A stretch of DNA of 64,000 nt, from positions 257,085 to 321,084 of the forward strand of contig MU270015.1 of NCBI GenBank assembly GCA_021432635.1. Direction: 5' to 3'. This DNA is from Thozetella sp. PMI_491. Taxonomy: Eukaryota; Ascomycota; Sordariomycetes; Chaetosphaeriales; Chaetosphaeriaceae. Shown piece by piece: positions 10,923 through 21,600 of this stretch. How positions within the stretch are numbered: the stretch's first letter is position 1; each line of letters opens with the position of its first letter. The notes below the pieces were generated by a model. It worked only from the letters and a program-made list of their open reading frames with translations, ran no database searches and was not told where the DNA came from. Both the position numbers and the translations under genes were made by a program.

Positions 10923-11375
10923 TCAGGCCGGCAGGATCGCCTGGCACTTGATCTCGACGTTCAGCCGCTCGTTGGGCAGCGCGACGACCTGCACACACGT
11001 CCGCGCCGGGGCGGCTGCGCGGTCGGGCCACACCTTGTTCCATTCGGCGTTCATCTTTGCGTAGTCTTTCATGTCGGTCAGGAAGACGGTCGCGTCCACG
11101 ACGGCCTCCAGCCCGGCCTTGCCGCCGCTTGCCCCCTGGATGATGGCCTCGATATTCTGGAGCACCGCCGCCGTCTGGGCGCCGCAGTCTAGCACGTGTG
11201 TGCCGTCCGGCTGGGTCTCGCAGCCTGCGTACGTGCCGTCGCCGCGGCGGCTGGACGTCCCGGACACGAACATGGTGCGGGCGCCGCTGGGGATGGTGCG
11301 GGCGTGGGGGTAGTTGGCGAGGCCCTGGGCCGCGCCGGCCGGGCGGAAGTAGGATTCACCGTTGGGGGATGCCAT
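10923..11375 (-). CDS. RidA-family protein, probable 2-aminomuconate deaminase
   Basis: Intronless, 150 residues, in the YjgF/YER057c/RidA fold that forms homotrimers. Members either protect against reactive enamines or act as dedicated deaminases. Features pointing to the latter are FVSGTSSRR near residue 40, a long insert between strands, QTAAVLQNIEAI, and NVEIK at the C-terminus, a pattern I associate with bacterial 2-aminomuconate deaminases of the aminophenol and nitrobenzoate routes. That reaction releases ammonia from 2-aminomuconate to give 4-oxalocrotonate. No targeting signal is seen, so it is probably cytosolic. Its position between the dioxygenase and the aminomuconate-semialdehyde dehydrogenase supports this call over a general RidA role. 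Confidence 0.82.
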   Translation of the reverse strand: MASPNGESYFRPAGAAQGLANYPHARTIPSGARTMFVSGTSSRRGDGTYAGCETQPDGTHVLDCGAQTAAVLQNIEAIIQGASGGKAGLEAVVDATVFLTDMKDYAKMNAEWNKVWPDRAAAPARTCVQVVALPNERLNVEIKCQAILPA

Positions 11376-12481
11376 TGTCTGTTCAGCGGCCGGGGGAGAG
11401 AGAGAGATGGGCTTGGTGCGTGTGTGCGAGGGTTCCTATCGCGGCGCGTCACGATGTATCCCACTGGATTCATCTGATATAGACCCTGCAGACTGACGTC
11501 GTCACCCGAGTGCGTCCCGGTGGGCACCGACTGTGGAGCAGACGACCCCTCGTCTACATCCGCGATCCGACCCCGCAGAACAAGCGCATGGGGCGGGCTG
11601 AAGTATGCTTTCGACTATCAGCGCCTGCGCCCCCTTACAACGGTGCGACAGGAAGCTTTGGTCGAAATTGTCGGAATGACGAGGTGGCATTTTAGATCAC
11701 GGCCGGAGATTCGAGTTTCAGATACCCACGGAACGCCGCGTGGCCCGGAGATTCTGCTGGTGCAAGCAAAGCAAGGCGGAGGTAAGCCTCAGAAAATGAT
11801 ATTTTTTTGGGCAGTTTCTCAGACACCTGGCCCCGGATCTCGACACGGAGACGACGGCGGTCGCTCGGCGCCGTGCTTTCCGGCCTAGTCGGCGTGGTAT
11901 GGATGCCGAATCCTCAGCTGCTTCCGCTCCGTACCGTTGCTACTCGGACTGTCCGGCCTGGCCACCGAACTATGTCCGTTTGACAGCTTACTACTCTCTT
12001 CCTAAATGCTTGGCTGCGTTCTCGGGGCATTTCTGCGCTAAGCGACCTGCTTTGCCCCATCTACCCGTAGTCGGCCGCGACGATATGGGGCGGTGGCAGG
12101 CGTAGTGCCGAAAATGCCAGGGGTACACACCGCTTTGTTACACCAACGAAGCCTCGTGACCCCGGTTCGGCCCACGACGGGAGTAAAAAAAAAGTGTAGG
12201 AGGGGGATCGCGGATGTGGTGCGGATCTATGAAAGGGCAGCGGGTCCCACTAAGGCCGGATCTGGGCAGCTGCCGTTCTTCCTTCGCCTAAGCCGATGTC
12301 CCGTTCGAACCCGCAGCCTTATCACTGCAGAGAGCACCAATTCATCCCTGTCGCCTGGAGCAGCTTGACATTTGTGTTGGGGCCTTTTTCTCCCTCTTGT
12401 ACAATTTAATCCTCTCGGCACATACCCCCTTCCGCCGCTGCTAGTTGGGTTTGAGCTCTCTGGACGCCCGTTACCGCCACA
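11376..12481. promoter_or_regulatory. Divergent control region, RidA / aldehyde dehydrogenase
   Basis: About 1.1 kb between two genes read outward. Open frames at 11520-11888 and 11899-12368 have no recognisable domain. No specific binding site could be assigned. Confidence 0.35.
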
Positions 12482-14131
12482 ATGGGAAGCACTTCGGACG
12501 CGGGGGCGAGCGCTGTTGACGCCCTTTGGGCCTGCAACACGCTCGACAAGGCGACTTCGTTCCTAGAATCCTCATCCCCCATCGTCCTGCATAGCTACAT
12601 CTCGGGCAGCTACCTTGCGAACACAGCCGACGCATATGTCGACACCTTCAACCCCAAGACTGGTAAGCTCCTCGGCAAGGTCCCCAACACGCAGCCGGAT
12701 GATGTCGAGGCTGCCATCCGGGCCGCCAAGGATGCATTTCCAGCCTGGAGCAAGACCTCACGTGCCGAGAGGTCCCAGTACCTCCGGCGAATCAGCGAGC
12801 TGATCCAGGCCAACCGGGAGCTCTTTGCCGTCTGGGAGAGCCTCGACCAGGGCAAGACGCTCGAGAGGGCCCGGATCGAAATCGACAGGGCCGTCTCAAA
12901 CTTTGCGTGCGTATCAACGTCTGCCTCCCTGCATTTTGAAATTTACCTCTGACTTCCCATAGGTACTTCTCGACATACATCATGCATGAGCAGAATGCCG
13001 CCCGTATGATTGACGGAGTGGCACTCACGTATGAGCACAGGTCGCCGGCCGGCGTCTTCGGGCTGATCTCGCCCTGGAACATGCCTCTGTACCTCCTGAC
13101 ATGGAAAATTGCCCCATGTCTGGCCTTTGGCTGCACCGCAGTGGCCAAGCCCAGCGAGATAACCAGCATCAGCGCGTTCCGTACGTGCAACCACTCACCG
13201 CGGCTTGCCTGCCAGTCGTTGCTAACGGACCACAGTCCTCTGCTCCGTATTCCAACAGGCCAAGCTCCCGTCTGGCGTCATGAACATGGTCTTTGGTGAT
13301 GGGCCCACCACCGGCGCCGCGCTTGTGTCGTCACCCTTAATCAGTGGCATCTCCTTCACCGGTGGCACGGCCACTGGCATCGCTATTCGGCGCGCCACAG
13401 CGCACCAGATCGGGAAGCACATCTCGCTCGAGCTGGGCGGCAAGAATCCAACCCTAGTCTTTGCTGACGCTCTGTCGCCGTCGACACGCGAGCGTACCAT
13501 TCGCGTCGCAGCCAGCGCGGCATTCGAGAACCAGGGCGAAATCTGCTTGTGTGGGTCCAGAATCTACGTGGAGGAGCGCGTGTATGAGGAGTTCGTTAGC
13601 GAGTTTAGTAGCTTCGTCCAGAAGACGTATGTGATGCGCAAGACGGTAGGAGCCGTAGCTAGCCTGCAGCACTACAACAAGATCAAGGGCTACCTAGAGC
13701 TGGCCACGCGGGAAAACGCCACCTTCAATCTTGGTGGCGTCCCTGCCGGGCTGTCGGCGGAAGCCAATGAGGGCTATTGGATCGAGCCCACCGTCCTGAC
13801 GGATGTAAAGCTCGATTCCGCGTTGTTAAGGGACGAGATCTTCGGGCCTGTGGTAACAATAGTACCCTTCAAGGACGAGGCGGAGGCCGTGCAGCTAGCC
13901 AATGCGAGCGAGTACGGACTGGCCGCGGTGGTACTGACGGCGGATGGCGGGCGGATGAGAAGGGTCGGAGAGCAGCTCGAGGCCGGGCTCGTGTGGGTAA
14001 ACTGTTGGCTGGTACGCGAGCTTGGCACGCCGTTCGGCGGCATGAAGAATAGTGGAACTGGCAGAGAGGGTGGTGAGTACTCTAGAGAAGTATTCACCGT
14101 TGCCAGGACACTACATATAGCCAATGTATAG
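12482..14131 (+). CDS. 2-aminomuconate-6-semialdehyde dehydrogenase (ALDH8A1-like)
   Basis: Three exons (12482-12906, 12963-13180, 13236-14131) give 512 residues. It is an NAD-dependent aldehyde dehydrogenase with [16 protein letters not shown] (N181), catalytic base E280 (ELGGK) and nucleophile C318 in [11 protein letters not shown]. The ICLC sequence and the C-terminal [17 protein letters not shown] block are shared with animal ALDH8A1 and bacterial aminomuconate-semialdehyde dehydrogenases and differ from general ALDHs. It should oxidise 2-aminomuconate semialdehyde, the ACMSD product, to 2-aminomuconate. Two oddities are visible: about four extra residues between E280 and C318, and a segment of several residues missing after the active-site domain, where most ALDHs have a GDP-containing loop. 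Neither removes a catalytic residue. Confidence 0.9.
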
Positions 14132-14610
14132 CGAAACGCGATGCGTTGATATTCCGAGGACATACTTTTCATTGGCTTCCAGCATCGTAGCTACCACACC
14201 CATCAAGCTTCCACAATGTCTTCTTGGACTGCAAGCTTCGGCACGGTTGTCCAAGGCACCACACGGCATGCGAAGCAGAGGTAGGTAAGCACGTACCCAG
14301 GGACGCAGTTTCGATCAGGTAATCACGGGGCCCCGGGAGGCCGGAAGTCGGAACTAGGCTAGCAAAGGGACGAGCACATAGGATCCTATCAGCTAATAAT
14401 AACACATGACACCATTGGTAACAAGCTAAATGCCGTGGCCGGCTATCCGCGGATTACCTGTCTTATACTGGCAAGTACCGCTGAAACTCGATTACTGAGA
14501 GCGAACCTTGTTTCTGCCAAAGGTCGCCGTATCTTGTCCCCTAATCTTCTAATCGTCAGCGAGGCTGGGATTCTGCACCGCTTCTAGCTCGTTTCCGTCG
14601 CGCCCAAGTC
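14132..14610. other. Intergenic, presumed promoter of the DUF1338 gene
   Basis: No supported gene; the ALDH and DUF1338 genes run in the same direction across it. Confidence 0.45.
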
Positions 14611-16008
14611 ATGGCTTCCTCGGCAGCGCTCCGCCCCTTGATGGGGATGCCAACGCGCTCTCCGTACCTCGCACCGTCTCACATCCGCCTTGCTTTATCT
14701 AAGGGCCTCTCCGACATGTACAGCAAAGAGGTTCCGCAGTTCGCGAAGCTGCAACAACTCGTCCAGAGGGTCAATGACGCCGGCCGTCCGGAGGCCCGAG
14801 TCAAGGACCCACTCGTCCCGCGGCATGGAGCGATCCGGCTAGCCTCCCTCTCAGACCTCCGGGACACGGCAAGAGTACTAGGTGTCATGGGCATGCGACC
14901 CGTTGGGTACTATGATTTATCCACCGTCGGCCTGCCCATCCACGCAACAGCTTTCCGATCTATCTTCTCCGAGGACCTGGCCGTTTCTCCACTTAGGCTC
15001 TTCGTGTCCGTCCTCAGACCAGAAGTGCAGCGACTGCCAATTGTCGAAGAAATTCTAAGACGCCGTGGCCCAATCTTCAACCAAAGAGCGCTCCAACTAG
15101 TAGATAAGGCTGAGGAGCAGGGCGGACTCGATGGAAGCGATGGGTTCGAGCTCGCAGCTGCTGCCTGCCAGGTCCTCCGGTGGCACGGAGAGGCCAGGAT
15201 CTCTCTGCAGCAATATGAAACTCTGCGGAAAGAAGAATCAGGAAACCTGCTCGTCGACATACTGGGATTCGGCACGCCGCATATCAACCACTTGACTCCT
15301 GCCACAGGAGACATCGACGCAGTGCAAATGGGCATGCCTGAGGTAGGGCTAGCCGCCAAGGCCAGAGTCGAGGGCCCGCCGAATAGGCAGTGTCCACTCC
15401 TTCTGAGGCAGACAAGTTTTCTAGCGGTTGGGGAGAATATTTCCTTTCCCGGTGCAAACGGCAACATAACGCATACGGCACGTTTTGGAGAGGTCGAGCA
15501 GCGCGGAGCTGCATTGACAATGAAGGGAAGGCTCAAGTATGATGAGGCCATCCGAGTAGCGACGGACAAGGGCCTTCTGTCTGGGCCGGAGGGGCAAGAA
15601 GAGTACAGCCGCTTGTTCAATGCAGCTTTCCCAGACAACTGGCAGGCGCTGAAAGACGAAGGATACATCTGGGCGGAGTATTCGCTCACCCAAGAGGGGC
15701 AGCTGTATGCGCTCAGGAGAGCGCGCAACCAGGGCATGCGCCTGAGCCAGGCGATCGCGGATGGGCTCGTGGCATGGCGGCCGATCCAGTACGAAGACTT
15801 TTTGCCGCTATCTGCCGCTGGTATATTCCACAGCAACCTTGGAGGAAAGGCGGGAGCGAACCACGCTCTCGAGCACGACGGCACGACGGTGAAGGAGGAG
15901 ATGCGGCGAGTGCTGCCGGGGACCGGGATGCTGGACGAGATGGGGCTGTACGCGTTCCAGGAGGCACACAGCCTCAAGACGTGCTCTGAAGCTTTGGGAA
16001 TATTTTAG
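14611..16008 (+). CDS. DUF1338 protein, probable 2-oxoadipate dioxygenase/decarboxylase
   Basis: Intronless, 465 residues, full length for the DUF1338/YdcJ/HglS family. VPRHGAIRL gives the metal ligand H72 and substrate-binding R76, GMRPVGYYDLS is a family block, PHINHLTP provides a further ligand (H224 or H227) and RFGEVEQRG a Glu ligand (E294 or E296). Characterised members are non-haem Fe(II) enzymes that convert 2-oxoadipate plus O2 to D-2-hydroxyglutarate and CO2. 2-Oxoadipate is the expected product once 2-aminomuconate has been deaminated and reduced, so this gene makes a logical last step for the four preceding genes. An alternative is that it acts on an unsaturated relative such as 4-oxalocrotonate. 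The long minus-strand open frame across it is a shadow. Confidence 0.88.
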   Translation: MASSAALRPLMGMPTRSPYLAPSHIRLALSKGLSDMYSKEVPQFAKLQQLVQRVNDAGRPEARVKDPLVPRHGAIRLASLSDLRDTARVLGVMGMRPVGYYDLSTVGLPIHATAFRSIFSEDLAVSPLRLFVSVLRPEVQRLPIVEEILRRRGPIFNQRALQLVDKAEEQGGLDGSDGFELAAAACQVLRWHGEARISLQQYETLRKEESGNLLVDILGFGTPHINHLTPATGDIDAVQMGMPEVGLAAKARVEGPPNRQCPLLLRQTSFLAVGENISFPGANGNITHTARFGEVEQRGAALTMKGRLKYDEAIRVATDKGLLSGPEGQEEYSRLFNAAFPDNWQALKDEGYIWAEYSLTQEGQLYALRRARNQGMRLSQAIADGLVAWRPIQYEDFLPLSAAGIFHSNLGGKAGANHALEHDGTTVKEEMRRVLPGTGMLDEMGLYAFQEAHSLKTCSEALGIF

Positions 16009-16227
16009 GACTACTACAGTGTGTCTTTTTCTGATGCATGGGGTTATGAGCGTTTGGTGTCATGAGGATTGGTCAAGACGACATGGGATTAGTGAAACTC
16101 TCCAAGTGGTTCTCAAGTGATTCAGCGACAAAGCAATGGCTAGCTATATAATGAGACATGAGAGGAGTGTTTTCCTTAAAACCCCTGAGATCTACACTAC
16201 AACTTGGGAAACTCCTCCTGGGCCTGA

Positions 16228-18000
16228 CTACGGGTTGACGGGGGCCTTGAACTTCAAGTCCGGATCATAGCGTTTCCTTAGCTCCACGAGCCTCTCCCAG
16301 TGAGAATCAAAAGTCTTTTATGATGAGAATTAGCCTGTAGTCATGGGCGATAAATTTGGGATAATAGAGCCTCCTTACCTCCTTCGGATCATCCCATTCG
16401 TCTAATCCTGCGGGAAGTATCCTAAAGTCCGCAGCTGCGCCGAAGACCTTACCAGGAGTGTCCTGTATGATTTTGCTCGCCCGGGCGTCTTGCTCGTCTG
16501 TACCGTGGGCTGGGGCTCCGGTCAAAATAAGCACGTAGTGCTTATCCTCCCATCTTCGGAACCAAGCTGTCTCAGACTGGCCGCCGATCGGGGGCCGCTG
16601 TGGCGAACATGTCAGTACTAATTTCATTCCGAATATGTAGAAGGGCTAGAGCGCTGCTCACTAGGACAAACCCTTCGATGGCAACTAGGCTCCGGTTTCG
16701 AATCTCGGGGTCGATCTCTGCAATCTCGTCCTGCCATGCAATCACCCGCATGATGGTCTCTTCGCTGATTACGGGCACTGTCATGGTGGTGGCGTACATC
16801 CGCTTCAGCGTGCCCCGAAGATTCGCAACGTTGCCTATTTCAGCGGTGTTAGTCGTAAGTGGCACATACGGCACAATCCCACGTACGTTGCATGTCGACA
16901 ACACCCTTGGTGTCTGTAACCAAGGTGCGATCGATTGCTCCGGGGAGCTCTAAGGCCCAGCGAAAAGCGTCCCGGCCGTGCGCCTCGCCACAGGCGTCGT
17001 AGACATGGAACGCTATCATGTCCCCCTTTACCTTCTCCAGGTCTTTCTCGTCCAGCATGTTCCGCAGCATATGCTTTCCGATCAGGTAGATCATCAGACT
17101 AATCTTTGGATGTTGAGGCTTAGCTAGAAAGCCACTAGCATGACGGGCGACCTCCTTTAGGTCTGTTCTCGGGACTAGAATCATGCCGGACCATATGTCG
17201 GTTGGGTAGTAGTGGGCGCGGAGAACAACCTTGGTCATAACTATCCAGGAGAGATTCGATTAGGTATGCGGTGCCAGCAGGCTTTCCAGGCTCAGCTTGA
17301 CTTACCACCAAAGCCGCCGCCGCCTCCTCGGAGTGCCCACATCAGATCGGGCTCGTCCGCTGCCATGACGACAGAGCCATCGTACTTGACCACCTCAGCA
17401 TTGATCATGTTGACTGGGTCAGATATGAGCCCAAACTCGTGTGTCATCCACGAGAGGCCGCCATGAAGAATAGAGCCCCCGACTCCAACGCCAGCGGTTC
17501 TCGCGACAGGTACTAAGCGAAGTTCTACGTTAGCGAGTGCTTTGGCCCCTGTTTTAACCAATATGAAGATCCAGAAAGCTTGGGTTCGCACAGCTAAACT
17601 TCGGGTCGGCCTCCTTCATCTTAGTTGCAACCTCGATCCACGTGTTCGCCACGCCGATCGTGGCAAGTTTCTCGAGTGGATCATACTCGAACGCGGTGAA
17701 CCTGAGCGTGCTGATGACTACGTCAGGCGCCGAGAGAGAGTGGAAGCCCTGGCCGCGGATAATGAACTTGAGGCCGGATTTGTACACAAAACCCAGGATC
17801 TTTGCGAGAGAGTCGGTGGAGGCGGGGGCAAATGCAACTGTCGGGGCAACGTCTAAGCTACCGGCAAATAGTTGTGTGTGAAGAGCATAACCCTCATCGG
17901 ATTGCGTGAAGACTTCGTCAGGCTTGATCTGTTTGATCAGCGGCTCCAGGGACGCCAGTGTAGCCTGGGCCTTTTCGGCCGAACCGGAAGCTGTAGCCAT
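16228..18000 (-). CDS. FAD-linked oxidoreductase, berberine-bridge type (PCMH/BBE)
   Basis: Six exons (18000-17592, 17512-17306, 17240-16887, 16834-16662, 16597-16379, 16314-16228), all phase-consistent, give 482 residues. The FAD-binding PCMH domain spans about 50-220, with RGQGFHS (H87, the usual covalent flavin His position), VGVGGSILHGGLSW and ALRGGGGGFG; the berberine-like C-terminal strand ends YDPDLKFKAPVNP. Relatives oxidise alcohols, sugars or amines with O2, and many are secreted, but no signal peptide is visible here. It converges on the DUF1338 gene with a 219-bp gap. Oxidation of 2-hydroxyglutarate by this enzyme is conceivable but unsupported: true D-2-hydroxyglutarate dehydrogenases have a different C-terminal domain. 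Confidence 0.9.
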
Positions 18001-18640
18001 ATCCGTCTTGCGTGTTTGGATTGCAATGAGGCAATGGGTAAAACTTTAGTGTATCGATAAAGGAAACTCTGCTCATGATAACTAGATGTTTGTATACTAT
18101 ATGCTTCATAAACACGGGCTCCTTCGAGCTAACGCCGAAGCACCTCGGATTTCCCATGCCCTATTTTGGCTATGTCCGACCTCCGGCGGAGGTCAAATAA
18201 AGGCTACAATACCCTATAGACCAAGCAAAATTGGTAGCGAATCGTGGCCGCATGTGTTTCGAGACGAGGCTCGGGCGACCAACGTTCCCTGCCAGTGCGG
18301 AGTCCCGACGGTCGGCGGGAAAAGGTATTGTCAGCGGGGTTCAGAGTGTCCCGAGGGCCGAGATGTGGGGCCCGGAGCGGCGCTGAAAGGCCGTTGCTGG
18401 CGTCGTCTGGTCTCTTCCTCTTAGATGTTCACTTGCGATTGGGGTTTATAGTAAATTTAGCTTGGGAATATTCTTATTGTCGCTGGCAAGGAGTGAGCGA
18501 GCGAATTTCTCACCACGCCCTCGAACCCTGCAGTCCGTTTTGGGCAGCATTCGCCATCACATACACACTCTTCCGCATGCTTGTAAAAAAACTTGAGCTT
18601 GAAATTACTAGGACGTTTCTGATACGATCGACTGCATCCA
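18001..18640. other. Intergenic between FAD oxidase and NLR
   Basis: Start of the FAD oxidase gene to the 3' end of the NLR gene. A plus-strand open frame from 18244 runs into the NLR antisense strand and is not credible. Presumed FAD oxidase promoter. Confidence 0.45.
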
Positions 18641-21600
18641 TCAAGCTTCTTCCTTGCCATCAGACCCTAGGAGGGGCTTCAAAGCATGAGAGGCGTTCAA
18701 GCATCTTGCTCCGAGTGCAAAGCATTCCTCGCACACGTGAAAATCATAGTCGTGGCATTCTGTACACACATAACAGCCATCACTGGCCCGGATATCCAAA
18801 AGGCAGACATTGCAATATCTTTGGGGACCAGTGGTCTGTTCAGCCGCCCTTGTGGTTGGCGCTTCGCACACATCATCCCACTTGGCGCCAACTTGGTCGG
18901 CACGGCGGAGGATAAGGTCAACAAGTTCCGCAGTCCCATTTCTTGTTGCGTACCAGAGTAGGGACCGTCCGAAAGGCCGAGTTTGACTGATATCAACATC
19001 TTTGGTGACAAGTAGCTGCTCTACGATAGATAGATGGCCGTTCATGACAGCTAGAGATAGAGCTGAGAGCCCATATTGATCTTTGAGGTCAATGTCAGAT
19101 GGTGCAAGCGCTGCGAGCAGCAAAGCCACTGCGTCGTCTTGCCCTCTTCCGGCGGCAACGAAGAGGGCGGTGCGGCCAAGCTTGTCTCGCTGATTGATAC
19201 TGGCCTGCAAGGCTTCAAGAAGTAGCCGAAGTGTATCGCGATGACCCCAAAAAGACGCATAGTGAAGCGGAGTCTGTCCAAAGTTGTCTGAGAGAGACAT
19301 AAAAGGAGCTAGGTCGGCCCCATGCTCGAGGAGGAGCTTGACAACATCTTCATGACCGTAGTGCGAGGCGAAGCTAAGAGGCGCTGATCCGCCTTTCGTT
19401 TTAGTATTTAGATCGGCCCCGTGTTCAAGGAGCAGCTTGACAACATCGTCATGACCGTCGCTCGCGGCAAGGCTAAGAGGCGCCCATCCGTCGTTCGTTT
19501 TAGTATTTAGATCGGCCCCGTGTTCAAGGAGCAGCTTGACAACATCTTCATGACCGTCGCTCGCGGCAAGGCTAAGAGGCGCCCATCCGTCGTTCGTTTT
19601 AGTATTTAGATCGGCCCCGTGTTCAAGGAGAAGCTTAACAACACCCGTTCTGCAGCTGTTTGAGGCTATGATAAGTGGTGTCCAACCTCTTTTGTCCTGA
19701 GTCATTGTGTTGGCCCCATGCTCGAGGAGGAGCTTGACAACATCTTCATGACCGTAGTGCGAGGCGATGCTAAGAGGCGCCACTCCGTCGTTCGTTTTAG
19801 TATTTAGATCCGCCCCGTGTTCAAGGAGCAGCTTGACAACATCTTCATGACCGTCGCTCGCGGCAAGGCTAAGAGGCGCCCATCCGTTGTTCGTTTTAGT
19901 ATTTATATCTGCCCCGCGCTCGAGAAGAAGCAAAACAATCGCCAAATGACCCTCTCGAGATGAGTTAGATAGGGGTGTGGCTCCCTCATCGTCTGCCAGG
20001 TTCACATCGGCGCCGTTCTGCAGAAGGAGTTTGGCCATTTCTTCGTCGCCATTGTCTGCTGCAGAGTTCAAAGGGGTCCATCTGAATTTATTAGGCCCAT
20101 TAACGTCGGCGCCCATTCCTATGAGATATTTGACAACTTCGACTTGCCCGTGTTTGGCAGCTTGATAGAGAAGAGTGCGTCCGCTATCATCTGTAATCGT
20201 TGCATCGGCTCCCTGGTCTAAAAAGAGTCTCATAATCTCGACGTGGCCGTTCCTCGAAGCGGTGTGGAGTGGCCAGGTTTCATTGTTTGCTAGGCCCAAA
20301 GCGTTCATGTTTGTCGTATTCGAGAGTATGCGCCTTACAATAGGTAGGAGCCCTAGGCGCGAGGCATAATAAAGCGGACTGCCATGGCCCTCGACAGGCT
20401 CTTCTGTTTCATTATGGGCGAACCATTCTGTCCAATGGCGCCAGGCGGGATTTTTTTCGTCGAAAAGTGAAGTGATCACTTCGACTATATCGGGCTCGTC
20501 ATTCTGGAGCGATGCAATATGCTGATACCAGTACCCCGCCGCGTACTGGTAGAATGATAACTTCATCTGATTGTCCTCGTCTCCATCGCCCTGTTTCCCC
20601 CAAGCTTGCGGATAGCTTAAGTAATGGAGACACAGCTTCGCGAGCGTGCCGTTTTGCTCTCCCTCGTGAGATATTCGGATGCTTTCATTGAGTGCCAGAA
20701 CATTGCCTTGCGACGATGAATTCTGAAGCAAGAACTGCCTTACAGAGAAGTGGGCGAGATGTACTGTCCCACTCCCAATGGACGGCATCGCTGGAGTTGT
20801 TCTGATCTCGAGTAATGAGCCACAGAGGTCAGAAATCTCATCTTTGACGAAATCCTCATCAATTTCGTCGGGCATCTCGTCAAGAGGGAAGTCGGCCTGG
20901 GTGCGGTCAATAACTACGGCCTCGATAATCTCGCACACTGTCAGTGGGCGCATAGCAAAAGCCGCCCATCGCAGTAACCAAAGGGTTCGCGTTCTATCTC
21001 GGTCACCGTAGTTCAAGATGCGCGACCAATTCCTTTCATAGAGGCGATAGAGCCCAGGAGGGGAATCATCGATGATTCTCTCGAGCTGCTTCTTATTTTT
21101 TGTGTCGCGGAGAAGCCCTTCTTGCATCTTCAACCACAGGAATTGTCCCTCGCAACGATCGGCCATCCTTTGGGAGAGATCAGACTTGGTGGCGTCGTCT
21201 TTCTTGACCAATTTTTCGTCAACTAGACTTCTCGCAAAGCGGATGACATCCGTTTGTACGTCCCCGAGAGACATGTGTAGCTCAGCGCAGTTGTCGGAGT
21301 TGCGCAGGGCATCTCCAATATCTGGCTCGTCGCGGCTGACAAGCAGGAATCGTGTTTCTGTTCCTCGCAGGGCCTTCATGATGGCCTTGAGAAATTCGGA
21401 TATTGAGCCTTTTGCGCCAGAACCTAGGCCCAACCAGGTGCACTCGTCGAGCCCGTCCAATACAAAGGTACAGCCAGGAAGAGCCAGGGCGATAGTGCGA
21501 AGAAGCGTTAAGGCAACCGCCTTCGTCGCTACTTTCTGATGCTCATCCTGCCACTTCTCTTCGACGAGATCGAATAGGCGCAGCTCCTCGGTGATGATTT

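Noticed and set aside
12308-12322. GTTCGAACCC, similar to a tRNA T-loop
   Set aside because: The flanking bases do not pair as a T-stem on either strand.
14910-15977. 355-residue minus-strand open frame
   Set aside because: It is antisense to the intact DUF1338 gene and has no recognisable domain; a G+C-rich shadow.
16228-18000. FAD oxidase as the D-2-hydroxyglutarate dehydrogenase completing the pathway
   Set aside because: Although attractive by position, the C-terminus is berberine-like rather than the FAD-oxidase-C type of true D-2-hydroxyglutarate dehydrogenases.
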